Shown piece after piece: positions 51,707 through 63,823 of a DNA stretch of 64,000 nt. Positions within the stretch are counted from its first letter, which is position 1; the number at the start of each line of letters is the position of its first letter. The notes below the pieces were generated by a model, which saw only the letters and a program-made list of their open reading frames with translations, was not told where the DNA came from and ran no database searches. Made by a program: the position numbers and the translations under genes. The stretch is taken from NCBI GenBank assembly GCA_964007475.1, contig OZ023275.1, positions 1,364,001 to 1,428,000 of the forward strand, in the 5' to 3' direction. This DNA is from Hybos culiciformis (lineage: Eukaryota > Arthropoda > Insecta > Diptera > Hybotidae).

Positions 51707-51816
51707 GGATGAGTTATGTCATTCCAAAGGATATAACTCATCGGCCAATTTTCGGATGAGTTAAAATGGATATAACTTATCCAAAATCGACCGATGAGTT
51801 AAGTACCGATGAGTTA
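51707..51816. repeat. Cluster of GATGAGTTA motifs beside the foldback
   Basis: GATGAGTTA occurs directly at 51708, 51755, 51793 and 51808 and inverted at 51734, with a degenerate copy near 51772. CGGCCAAT also recurs. The cluster adjoins the foldback and may be its subterminal repeat array. Confidence 0.75.
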
Positions 51817-52974
51817 TTGGGCGGACCCTCAAAATTACCAGAAAGTGTAAATAAAGAAGAAGTATTTTCATATATATAGGAAGTGAACTTTGAAACTATT
51901 TTATTTTTGATGTAGCAATTTAGTCGTTAAATATGACTTGAACAATATATTTTAAATATGTATAGTTAATTTTAAACTGCATAAAATCAAATTGGCGGTC
52001 ATCTAGCTCTATATTTTTTAATATGAAAAGTTTTAAATGACATGCATTATTATTATCGATTTGGACTTGTATGTAATTCTATACTGCTAAAGAAAATGAA
52101 GAATTCTTATAAGTAAAAAAATTAAATATTAATGTTTGTGAATATTATTGTGATGATGTGATGACGTATTAGTAAGTATTATGTCGTATAATACAAAAGT
52201 ATTTTTATCAAGAAAACACATTAGATATTCAAGTTTTTTTAAGCCTATACTGAGCCTATACTGATGTTAATTAACTTTAAACAACTTTAAAAAAAAGTAA
52301 AAGCTTGTTGGTGTCCTCAAAAAAACTGAAATTCTACTGAGTACAGAATATAGAATATATTTTCAGAAAATCTCAATTCATTTTCATAAGCAAATAACAT
52401 TATGGGGTTTTTCAAATTAAAAATTTTTTTGATTATCTTGAAAACAATAAAAGAACTTTTATAACATGAAATTATTAGTAGGTTTATACATATTTTGTTT
52501 TGAGTGAATGACATGATAATAATGTTTTGATACAAAATGTTGACTTTAATTGTTAATTAATAATTAAAGAAGTATATCATTTATAAAATTTGATACTCTT
52601 TATTTTCCGTTCTGAAGCGAAATTCAGGCAACACTTCATACTTGGGTGGTATTTTTGCAAAAAGAAAAAATTGGGTAGGTATTTTAAATAAATAATTTAA
52701 ATTTTATTAACCACTGGATTGTTAATAAATTATGTGTGTGTGTTTTTTTTTTAATTATAAAAGTACTTAGTACTATTTATTACCCTTGATTAATAATAGT
52801 ACCTACTATCGGATTAAGTCAAAAACTTATTAATTTTTAATAAAAATTAGATAGTATGTAGTAGATAGATGAATGAATAGTTAGCATTTCTTATTTATTA
52901 ATAATAACAATGAGTGAATTTATTAATAATAACAATTAGTTTCAACTCAGACTTTGATTGATAACTCTGTAATT
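51817..52974. other. Gene-free DNA between foldback and MITE
   Basis: AT-rich. It holds a small two-copy 11-mer (gcctatactga, 52243-52264) and no supported gene. Confidence 0.5.
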
Positions 52975-53463
52975 TAGGGTTACCAGATTTTCCCCACTAC
53001 AAACCGGGACAAAAAGAATTTTTTTACAAAATTAATAAAATTTATTAAAAAAATATTTTATTTAATATAAATATAAAAAAATGGTCCATTATTACTTCAA
53101 CAAGGTCAAGTACGTAATTAAATAATATCTTAAAATTAATAACACAAATTAGGAACAAAAAATATAAATATTCATTTCATTTACTTGCCGAAGCAACTGC
53201 AAAAATGTATAAATAAACAAATACTACCCTGAAACATCTTTATAGGCTGGATTGATGTAATGTAGGATCGAGAATTAGAAAAATTAAAGGGAAGCGTAAC
53301 ATAACCTGAACAAAGTGGCACATTTTTTCTAAGTTTATTAATTTTTTTTAGTCAAAAATGTTAAACCGGTACAATTGAGCGTCCCGAGAACCTTTTTCGG
53401 GACGTCATGAAATGACATGAAAACCGGGACAATCCCGGAAAACCGGGACGTATGGCAACCCTA
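52975..53463. mobile_element. MITE with CCGGGAC repeats and 7-bp target duplication
   Basis: Terminal inverted repeats are TAGGGTTACCA on the left and TGGCAACCCTA on the right. A perfect 7-bp direct repeat TGTAATT flanks it (52968-52974 and 53464-53470). CCGGGAC and its complement GTCCCGG/CGGGACG recur near both ends. At 489 bp and without a coding frame it is a non-autonomous element. AGGGTTGCCA-type ends suggest hAT-like ancestry (hAT would leave 8 bp; 7 plus a mutated end base is possible). Confidence 0.75.
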
Positions 53464-55154
53464 TGTAATTAGATCTATTTAGGAAAAGTTGATAGACACA
53501 GAAATTCTATTTTTCGTGAATTTTGTTTTTATTAATTATTATTTTATAATAAATAACAATTACTAAAATTAAGCAACTATAATTAATTTATTAACTTTGT
53601 GAATAATTTATTTTGGTTCGGAACCCTAGTGAGTAGTAATACGTCCCGCCGGCGAAAAAAATATAAATTATAAATTGAATTCCATTCGATTTGAAAAATA
53701 AAAAACCAAACTTCTACAAAAATATTAAAAAAAAACATAAATGTAATTTACTACACATTTAAACTATTAGCGGTTTTTTTGTCGCTTTAGTTTTTTTGAG
53801 GTTTTTGTATAAATTCAGCGATGTCATTTTTCTTATCATCTGCATCTGACTTTTTTGACACAACAAAAATGTAAACAAAAAAAGAATCTAAACAAAAGAT
53901 ATAATTTTCTGTTGCTGCTGCTGCTGCTGCTTGATTAAGATTAAAAAAAAAATTTATAATATTTATTTTTTTCGTCTTGAATATTTTTGGATTTTCTATT
54001 AATTGATTTAATTGATTAAAATTAAAATAAAAAAAAATATTTTTTTTTTTAAGAATAAAGTATTTTGATTTTTGAATATTAATTATTAAAAAACAAAAAA
54101 ATTATTTTCCTGTAAATTTTATTTATTTATTTTTTTGTTTTTTTTTAATTAGAAATTATGGTGCTCGTGAAATATCGAAAAAAGGTAAGTGTTTTTTTTT
54201 TTTATTTATTTAATAGGTAATAAAATAATAATATTAGGTAGCTACCTAAGTTTTTTTTTTTTTTTCTATTTTTCAATCTATTATTGGATTAATGATGGCA
54301 ATTAATTTAGATAAAATTTATAAACAAAAAAGTCATAAATCATAACAATTTAACACCAAGGTGACATTTCATATCAAAAAAATATGTTTTTGATTTTTTA
54401 TTTTGTTTCTGCTTCTGCGCCTACGATAAAAGATAAAAATTATGATGTTAGAATAAGTAGGTACAGGTATATAACCTACCTATCATTAATAATAATAATA
54501 ATAATAACATAATCACAGCTCTAGTGAGCAATTTCATCGACCATAGTATCTGAATTACATCTCTTTATTATTATTAGGTTGAGCAGACAGGGTTGTTGAA
54601 ACATTTAGATAATTTTTGAAATCAGTATTATTCTTTGGATCCGTGCTACGATTTTCCTAATTTTTAAAATTCCACAGAATAACAAAACTAAATATCTACG
54701 GGGGGGAGGGCGGCAAAAAGCACAATGTACACTAAATTGACTAAGAACGGAATTCACTTAGTTAGTATACTTAGGTATTGCATTCATTTAGTACGTTACT
54801 AGTTTAAAAACTTTAAAAATACTTAATGTTGTTTAATTACTCAATGTAGAAATATTGATTTCTGTATTTTTCTCTAAGGAATTTTATCAAAATGGAATCT
54901 TGTACGTAGTTGTATTATTAGTTTAACTACAGATTCTGTTTTTTGCAATGCTCATTAAAATAAGGCCTTTTGGAAAATAAGGTCTCTACAAAACTAAAAC
55001 TAATATAAGGATTTAAAATAATTTTATTTAGTCTTCTTAGTTTTTTAGATTATTACTTAAAAAAAAAAAAAAAAAATTTTTTTTTTCTTAAAGAAGAATA
55101 AAAAAAATTTTCAAAATTATTTTCCTTTTTGTATCTCTTTATTATTACCTTAAC
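53464..55154. other. Upstream region of the membrane-protein gene
   Basis: AT-rich with a (TGC)6 microsatellite at 53913-53930 and long T runs. It may contain the promoter and a 5' untranslated exon near 54158. Confidence 0.5.
54158..54184 (+). other. Possible 5' untranslated exon with upstream ORF start
   Basis: ATGGTGCTCGTG begins a nine-codon open stretch that ends exactly at a strong donor (AAG|GTAAGT). Spliced to the acceptor at 55092-55093 it would read 19 further codons and stop one base before the ATG of the membrane-protein gene. This is a prediction from splice signals only. Confidence 0.25.
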
Positions 55155-56028
55155 ATGGTGGATAAGACTGGTGACACAGCTAATACTAGTGCCACTACGA
55201 GCTTTGCTCATCTCATTTTGTGTGGATCAAGTTCGTGGGCGCTGCGTCACACAGCATACACTGAAAATCCACTTATGCTTGCAACATTTGGCTTCCTCTT
55301 TGGACATTCAATTCTAGGTACGTGAACATAATAAAATACACACAAAATTTTATATAAAATTTTAATAGTAATTGTTTCTTTTTCTAAATTATTAATTATT
55401 AATAGGTACGGTAAATTATAGCCACCCAGATGCATCAGATAATTTACAAATAGTTTATGAACATTCACAATTAATGGCCGGTTAGTTTAATTAACAGTTC
55501 TGGTTTTTTTTTTTTTGTTTTTTTTGTAACTTGAATATTGGATTTATTTTAATTAAGAAATTTATATTTTGGACAGATGTTGTGCCTATAGCGTTCACTA
55601 CTGCTGGACTATATCAGATGCTTGGACCAGAAAAATTATTATTTGATCCTAATTTAAATTATTTGCATTTAGTAACAGTTGTTTTTCCCATGGTTGCAAA
55701 TTATTGTTTCAATGATTATTTGGATTATGTTGTTGATGCAGTGGTATTTGGAAATTTATGCTCTTTATCATATTTGGCAATGAAGCATGAAAGTCCATGG
55801 GTTTGGGGCTTAATAGCTTTAACAGGACTTAATCATGGTATTTTCAGAAGATTTGCGTCAAATTTTGATGTGCCAAAAGTAGAAGTTGTAAGAATTTCGG
55901 TTCATATTTTTAATAACATAATAATAATGTTGATCGTGATATAAATAAATTTTTATTTTTAGGTAACAGTTGGACTGAGTTTCTTTTGCATATTTGCTGT
56001 GAATTGCATTTGTGATTGTAAATTGTAA
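55155..56028 (+). CDS. Uncharacterised multi-pass membrane protein
   Basis: Four exons (55155-55317, 55406-55480, 55577-55887, 55963-56028) join in frame through short GT-AG introns of 75-96 bases into 204 residues. I do not recognise the family. Several hydrophobic stretches could span a membrane: NPLMLATFGFLFGHSIL, DVVPIAFTTAGLYQML, LVTVVFPMVANYCF, VDAVVFGNLCSLSYLAM, WVWGLIALTGLNHGIF and, at the C-terminus, VTVGLSFFCIFAVNCI ending in CDCKL. Charged or aromatic residues inside the hydrophobic part include LRHTAYTENP, FNDYLDYVVD and GLNHGIFRRF. There is no signal peptide beyond a polar N-terminus. The consistent phases (1, 1, 0) and the ordinary introns argue for a real gene. Function is unknown. 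Confidence 0.82.
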
Positions 56029-58559
56029 AAAAAGAAAAAGAAATTTTATATACATACGATTACATTGTCAAAATTTTATTTTATGAAACAGAATATTTTG
56101 TAAAAAATAATATATATTTTTATTATGGATGTTCAGAAGAAATTTGTTGTATTTTAACAGGTTTGTTGCTTTTCTTTTTAACATTATGCGTACATTAATT
56201 GTACATTAACTTGGATAACATTTTTTTTTTTAATTTTGTAAAATATCAAACAGAAATTAATGTTAATGCTAACGCTTGATAATATTTAAAAATTTTGATT
56301 ATTCATCAGAAATAATAAATGATTGGTGTCGATTATTTATGTAATATAATTTTTTTTTGTTTTAGTAATTATAATCAAAAAAAGAAAATTACGAACAAAA
56401 TCAAAAATATTCATTTATTAAATTTTAAGAAAAGTTGCTCATTTTGTAATCTCTAAATTTTAATATTTGTAATCAAAATAATAAGTACAAAAATCTCGAA
56501 ATAATTGTGCTAAAACATCTGTAATATTATTACTAAACAGGTTCAATGTTATTTTAAATCAAATTGTGATATTTTATCTCATGAAATAATGAGTCAAAAT
56601 GTCCCAAAAGATAACTGAACCTAATTCAAACAGTCTCAAGCACAATTTTGTCGTTGCATTTAAAAAAAAAGAATTGTAAGTGTTTAATTGTAAAAAAAAT
56701 ATTTTGTATATTTTTATTTTATAACAATCATTTAAAAAAAAAAAAAGAAAAGTGAATCTCGTTTTTTTTTTTGAAGTAAAATATAGGTAAATATCAAAAA
56801 AAAACATAAATTTTTTATGCTTAAGCTTTTGATATATGTATTGTTTTGTTTGCATATTTTTATAAATTTATTAGTATAATATATTATAATATTATATTAT
56901 AAATTAACGGTACTATATTGAAATAAGTCAATGAATGTAATTTATTTTTGTCATATACACACAATATATACACGAAATATATACCTATTTACAATACATT
57001 AGTTAACATATACAAAATTTAAAACTAATAAAAATTATATATATTGCAACAATTATTGCATTTTATTTATTTAACTTTTTTGAAAACATTTTAGTTCTTG
57101 ATAACGCCCACATTCTTCTTGTCAACCGTTTTTATCACAGTAATTACAAAAAAAAAACTGAAGGTATAAACTTCTTCGACGATTTCACTCAAAAAATGGA
57201 AACTGCAAATATTTTCTATACAATAATGCATGTAAAATACAATTTTTTCTAGAGCGCTATAAACTTTGAAGTTTGTTTTTTGGTTCGACATGTACTTTAA
57301 TTTCCATATTGTATTTGGTAAGTTATATAAAATTGTGGAATTATTGTTCCGGACAACATCTTTCAATTTTTGCAGTTGTTCGTAGAATTTAAGTTCAGAA
57401 GAAGTTCAGAGAGTTTAATATTTTTTATTTTGAAGTCGGGACAAATGATTTGAAATACATTAAAATAACTAGGTATGAATTGAAAATAATATAAAATATA
57501 AAAACATTTAAACAGTTTGTAAGACTGAGTTCAACTATTTTTGATTAAAAACGAAAAATACAAAAAACAAGTTCTATCAAAACGAAATTTTTATATTTGA
57601 ACTGTTTCGAGGTTTTCATATACATATTTTGAAATTTGCACATTAAACAATTATATAATAAATCTTCAGTCTACAATACTTAAAAAAAAATACAAAAAAG
57701 TCAAATATTATATTAAACTAAGAAAAACATTCGTTGCACATAAAAGCTTATACTAAAAATTAAATTACAATTTTATCTAATAATAAATAAATAAAAACAT
57801 CACAGAACAAAATCTTTAAATTAAATAATTTAATAATAATTAAAAAAAAAAAATTTGGTTCAATTAAAATTATAAAAAAAAAATAATGAAATAAGTTCTA
57901 AAGTAAACAATTGATTAATAGCACATATTGGTAATCTGTCTTAGTATTCTTAATCAATGAGTACACTTAATTTAAAAAAAAATTTAATTTATAATATATA
58001 TTGATTAGAAATTAATTATATAAATTCCAGAAAGTTTTAATTCATGTCTGAAAAAATATGCATATGAAATTGTATTAAAGAAAGCAGAATGAATTTTAAA
58101 AAGAAATTTAATAAAGATTAAAAGCAAACAGGTTAGTAATTACGCTAATTAAGTAAACGTTTCCATTAAATTTATTTTTAGGATCGCTTTTTATACATTT
58201 TTAAGAGAATCTTGCATTTTTGAAACTTAAAAATTTTTATCGCAAGACAATTACTTAATATTTCTTCTTTTTTTTTAGTCTTTATTAATAACGAAATTAA
58301 ATTAAAAAAAAAAAATATATTTTCTTAAAAATTGAACACAAAACATTCAGTCTTCAATATTTTATATTGTATTTTTGATAACTTACAATATTAAATTAAA
58401 TTTTGATTTTTAAAATTGATTATTAGACAAAATTTTCTTTTACAGAATAAAAATATGAATTTAAAAAACTTACTAAAACATTTTGATATTAAACTGATAT
58501 ATAAATTTTAATTTATTTTTATACATAATATATGTTAATGCAAAAATCTTTGGAGGATA
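56029..58559. other. Spacer between the membrane-protein gene and ANKLE1
   Basis: AT-rich DNA without supported genes. The right end is the 3' flank of the minus-strand ANKLE1 gene; tttatt at 58512-58517 is an AATAAA signal on that strand. Confidence 0.55.
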
Positions 58560-61500
58560 CTAAAGTAAATCAAATGGAAATAATTGAGATTCACCTTCGG
58601 CTAAGAATATTTGCATAGCTTTAAAGAGTAATGCAGTGCCCAAACATTTTCTATCTCGCATTGTCCAACTTGATGTAACACCATAATAATCTCCGCGTTT
58701 TAAGTTCGTTAAATGCTGAAGTCCCAAAGAATCAATTATAGAAGCTTCACGTGTATACGCCTCAGCAGGTAATATATTGTGAAAAACATGTAAGCATATA
58801 ACACCACCCTCGTTTTTCCAAATTTCTAAAATTCTTTCTGTTTTTTTATTATCAGCTATCTCTTTGTATGGCGTACCATTTATTGATGCTTTTAAATCTT
58901 AAATGAGAAATAAATAAATATTATTTTGATTTTGATAATAATAAATAATCAAATTATTTTCCTCAATTAGTAAATAAATAAATTTAATGATAACTATACA
59001 GTAAGCCAGAACCAAACTAAATTCATTTTTAAAAATGTTTCTTTAATAAAAATATGAAATACCTAACTTGAATTTTAATTTTAAAAAGATTAAAGGTTTA
59101 ACAAAAATAACGATGATAAAAAAAACTCTAAATGTTGGTTGATACATATCGTTATTAAAAACGTGTGCCGGTATAAAAATAACATATGATTTTGACTTTT
59201 AAAATCTCAAAATGTAATTAAATATCATATATAAAAAAAATAATAATAATTTTTCACGAGCGAGACCGGTGGATTTTTTTATTTATATTTATTTTTTTTT
59301 CCAAATATTAAAATAATAAAATTTAAAGCAACAAATATAATATTTAATTTAATATGATTAAGTTCTTTTCATCATCTACTGTTTCAATAAATTTATTGAA
59401 TAAATTTAAAGGAACTTTATTAGGACTATCTGTGGCAGATTGTTGTGGAAGTCCGTACGAAAATGAAATATTGACTGAGGGCGATAAAGGTACACTCCAT
59501 AGATGCTTAGTGCAATTAGAGGGTCCTATGTTTAAAGGTATGTAATGTGTAAGTTTTTAATTTTTATTTATTCCCCCTGCTACACATCATGTTGTCTTTT
59601 TTAGCTCCAAGAAAACCATTTACCGATGTAACAGCAATGACTTTGTCAGTAGCAAAATGTTTAATTGAAAATAAAACAATCACATCCAATGAATTAGCTA
59701 TCTGTATGCTTCAAACATATTTCGAAAATCCTAAACGAAATTACAGTGATAATATCAAATTGATATTTGTAAATAAAAATTTTGTAACTATAACTATATA
59801 CTAAATTAATCACTAAATTAATAATATTTTTTAGCATAAATTAAGACAAAATAAAATGTCGGATCTATCAGTAGCTGAACAAACCTATGGTGGACGGGGT
59901 TCATTTGGTAATGGCGCAGCCACAAGAATTAGCCCAGTAGCTCTTTTTTATTACAATAAGTCACCGGATTATGTCAGTGAGATGATAAAAACTGCAGCAG
60001 AAATTACCCACGCACATCCAATAGGAATTAATGGAGCAATTTTAATGGGTTTGGCAATTCAATTCTGTATAAATCGACAACCAATTGATTTTAATGGTGA
60101 CGAATTATTAAATTATTTACAAACTCAATTTGAAATTATCGAAAATGAAGATTATTTGAAATTAAATAAAATTGGTAAAGAATATCAGAAACAAATTAAT
60201 GAAATTCGAAAACTTTTACATCAATCTTATCCGCCATCAGACGAAATGATCTTAAACAAATTGGGTCACACAACTAAAGCTCAATATTCAGTGCCAACAG
60301 CTATATATTGTTTCTTAAAAATCCAAAATTCCAAAAACTTAAATAATGTAAGTTTTAATTCTTAACAAGACTTGAGTTTAAAAATTATGAATAAAGCAAA
60401 AACAAAATAATATTTTTGCAGGACACCGTATTTAGAGATTCAATCGAGTATGCAATATCTTTAGGTGGATCTACCAACAGGATTGCAAGTATGACTGGAA
60501 GTTTAGTCGGATGTTTATATGGATCGGATATTATTCCGAACAATTTAATAAAACATTGTGAACATTCAGAAAAAATCGAAGAAATTGCTAACCAATTGTA
60601 TTCAATTACTTTTTGAAATATGTAATTATTATCTAGACTCTTGTTTGTTTATTTGTAAATATTTATAGTGTATTGCGAATTCAATAAAAAAACAGAAAAG
60701 CATTTATTAAAAAAAAACTTTTTCAATACTACTTACTTTTATTAGGCGTATTATTATCGTCTGGATCAATAATTTCAACACTATCAATATTATTATCTAT
60801 TTTATCTATACGATTGAAAATTTTTAAAGCTTGATATAAATGAGAAAATGGTCGAATACTTTTTCCTTTGCCAACATAAAAAATTGAATTTAAAAATTGT
60901 TTCCAAATATCATGTTGATTAAAAAACTAATTAAAATAACAAAAAAATTTAATAATGTTAGGTAAATTATATGAAAAGAAAAAAGGCAAAAATACTCACT
61001 TTACTATTTAAAGGTAAATTATTAGAAATTCTTGGATCTATAAGTAAATAAATAAAACTTTGTTTTAAATTTCCTTCTCGCCATTTTTTATCTGATGGTA
61101 ATTTTTGGTAGTTTTTAAATTCTTCTGACATTTTCATTTCCAAATCAAAAAACTCTTTAATACGTCCAAAATGTTCTAAATTATTAATGGTTCTTTGTAA
61201 TTCAATAGAATAAGCTAAAAGAAAATAAAAAAAAAAAAAATTTAAAAATACTAACTTTTTTAAATTTTATGTAATCTTCTAAATTAAATAAACGTATAAA
61301 TGTCGAGAACAATTCTGTGGCCACAAGTCATAACCGCTTAAGTCGATTTAGGCGATTGTGATTTTATTATTTTAAAAAAAAACTGTTGGTCATATGATTC
61401 TACGTTCCATATTTGGTTTTGAAAAAGTTAAAATGTTATTGAAATTCTATAAATTTCTCAAATTAGTTTCCATTTATCTTTAATATTCGATTTCAGGGAA

Positions 61501-63823
61501 GGATTTGAAACTTTAAACTGCTCTCCTGAAATGTAGCAAAATCGAGTTAGAAGAAAACATTAAAGCAGTTTTTAAGGATCGAAAAATATTTTTTTTATAC
61601 ACAATAATAACATATGTTTCTTTAAAATTGAATTTATGATACTGCATTTGAAACAAGGAAATAAAAAGTAGATTTAGCCATGAACCGAACAACATAAAGT
61701 TTATGTAAATTATAAGACAAATGTAGTTATTTCATAACTTATGTTAATTCAATTTTTATTTTTTAAATAAGTTATTGTGTATAGATTTTTGATTACGTAT
61801 TGGACAGTGGTATTCATATTTAATAAAATAATATTACACCTGGGTAGAACTTGTATTATAAAGTTTGAAAAGAAAAAATTCAAAAATCTTAGAATTTACC
61901 ATTATTTTTCCAAACATAATAATATTTTTGCTTTTTTGCAATAACATATAAAAATTTAAATTTTTTCATAAAACAATATAATATATAAAAATAAAAAAAA
62001 ATATATACATATATTTATGTGAAATATTTTAAAGAAATATTCTTAAAATACTTTCAATAAATTTTGTGACTTCTGTATGTAATGTATCTGAAAAAACCTA
62101 CTTGGCTTGTTTTCTGTTTTATTTAGTAAATGTTGCATTTTTTCAGGATCTCGTTTGTGTTTTAATAAACGTTTAATATATAACCGTTTAGTACTTTTTG
62201 TAATTGGACCTGCAAATAAAAATTTTTTAATCTATAAACAATTTAATAATTTATATCGATCATTTCATTTTAAAATGAAATATTTCTAGATTGTTTTTGA
62301 AGGAAGAACAAATTTTTTACAATGAAAATAAATCTTTACCTGGAGTATCGCCGAATTGAGTCAACTCGGATCTCAAAGCTTCTGTATCATAATCTAGAGG
62401 AACGTTAATGACCGTAGAGACAGTTGAGTATGATGAATCTAAATTTTTTCTGCAATAAAAAAATTAGATGTTATCAATTTTAACAAGCACAGGAGGACTA
62501 TTATTTATTATGATTCAATTGTAAAAATCAACGACAATTCATTGAAAACAAAATTCTATTTCTTTTGTTTTTACCATCGAATCGTAATTCATAATAACCC
62601 CTAATTTAATTTTTACCCTTTCTTATCCTTAATATCCTTTGAATCCTTTAAGGAAGAATTCATTGAAAATTTCTCCTCAACAAAAACAATACCATGTTCT
62701 ACATCCGTATGGACATATTGTTCCGCCTGCATAAAATAATGTTGAAATATTTTTAAGTTAAATGTACATTAATTGAACTGAAATCTAATTAAAAAAAAAA
62801 AGATGTCTAAGACTACACTTAACAAAATCCAATGAACCCTAACATAAATAGTAAAGTTTGTTAGCTAGAAGTTACCTATTAACTGCTTGTCTAAAATTGA
62901 AATATATATATATAATATAATGCATTTATTTACCGTTTGCAAAATATATTCTCTTCCACTAGGTGAACGAATAAAATTTGAATCGGTGAGTTCATCATTA
63001 TTTAAATTTGTTAAAGCTGTTTCATACGAAGTATTTTTTTCACTTTTGGTCGCCTTAAGTTTATTAAGTAGTTTTCCAAAACTTGTACTGTTGAAGGGTT
63101 TTGGTGGTGATTTTTCAGTTGAGTCTATGAACATCGAATTAGTGAAATCAAATTCGTCACTTTTTGTAACTACATTTAAGAGTGAATCGATGTCCTTGAA
63201 TTTTTTTATAACAGAATTTTGACTCCTTGAACGGTGAACCTTATCACGCCAAGACTTAATCAATGAAATTCTAGATTTTTCTACAGGCATCATACTTTTT
63301 GCCATTTCCTAAAATTTAAAAAAATATTATTTCATATATGTATCAATATTAAAAATTTATAATTAATATAAATAATTCTCACCTGAAGATTTTCTTCAGT
63401 TAGCTCAAATAAATTTCTTCGTTCAGTGAAATGTTCATTCATTGTAGAAGTTAAAAATGATTTACTTTTATCATTCATTGCTTCATAATCTGGCACATCA
63501 TCTGGAAATCTATTTAAACTTTCTTCAGGAAACTTCAATTTAAGTCTACGGTGAGTAATATTTATGAAATATGGTGATGTAACATCAAAATTATAATTTG
63601 TTTTGTTTGGTGTATATTTATCATCATCTGGAAGCGCGAGATTATTATTGGTTATTTCACAATTATTCTTGGTTGCACCTTTTTTTTTATTTTCTTCAAA
63701 TTTTTTTTGTTCAAATACAAATTTTTTTATAACATCAATTACTTCAAAATGACAGTCGTACACAGCATATTGAAAAGGAGTTAATTTTTTTGAATCTTGA
63801 AGATGAATATTTCCCCCATGTTC
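58560..63823 (-). CDS. ANKLE1: ANKLE1-type nuclease: ankyrin, LEM and GIY-YIG domains (5' end missing)
   Basis: Minus-strand gene whose visible exons are 63383-63823, 62934-63308, 62617-62726, 62340-62449, 62102-62209, 61000-61214, 60737-60926 and 58560-58897. All join in frame, giving 628 residues; upstream exons lie beyond the right edge. The first visible exon ends an ankyrin repeat (EHGGNIHLQDSKKLTPFQYA). The middle holds a LEM domain (LRSELTQFGDTPGPITKST then KRLYIKRLLKHK). The C-terminal GIY-YIG nuclease shows FIYLLIDPRISNNLP, IFYVGKGKSIRPFSHLYQAL and EAYTREASIIDSLG, so the catalytic Tyr, Arg and Glu are present. Human ANKLE1 and worm LEM-3 share this order and cut DNA bridges or branched DNA. 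The last intron (58898-60736) splits the nuclease domain and contains the ARH3-like gene on the other strand. Confidence 0.9.
59354..60616 (+). CDS. ADPRS: ARH3-type ADP-ribosylhydrolase homologue, predicted Mg-site deficient
   Basis: Four exons (59354-59537, 59605-59768, 59835-60347, 60422-60616) give 351 residues, close to human ARH3 (363). ARH3 removes ADP-ribose from serine, using two magnesium ions. Conserved are FKGTLLG...DCCGSPYE with Glu36 (human Glu41), the ADP-ribose loop GRGSFGNGAA (about 137-146), THAHPIGINGAIL with His175 (human His182), SVPTAIYCFL and FNS near 290. The metal sites are damaged. TDDTAM reads TDVTAM (Val70 for Asp78), and the C-terminal GGDTDT reads GGSTNR (Ser304, Asn306 and Arg307 for Asp314, Asp316 and Thr317; human numbers from memory). 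It is likely an ADP-ribose-binding pseudoenzyme, or else very weak. The N-terminus FFSSSTVSINLLNK could be a mitochondrial presequence. AATAAA is at 60683-60688. It lies wholly inside an ANKLE1 intron. Confidence 0.92.
61215..62101 (-). other. ANKLE1 intron between LEM and GIY-YIG exons
   Basis: An 887-base intron (GTAGGT donor, TTTTAG acceptor on the minus strand), AT-rich, without a recognised feature. Confidence 0.7.

Noticed and set aside
51367..51764. Three overlapping frames of 76-89 codons rich in Pro, Gly and Arg
   Set aside because: They lie in the GC-rich foldback where stops are rare; no start context, splice sites or domain.
53913..53930. (TGC)6 run as a poly-Gln coding repeat
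   Set aside because: No open coding context around it; treated as a microsatellite.
60737..61214. A homing endonuclease or mobile GIY-YIG element
   Set aside because: The GIY-YIG exons join in frame with LEM and ankyrin exons, which is the ANKLE1 architecture of animals.
62887..63222. A 111-codon plus-strand frame
   Set aside because: Antisense shadow of the second visible ANKLE1 exon, which joins its neighbours in frame.
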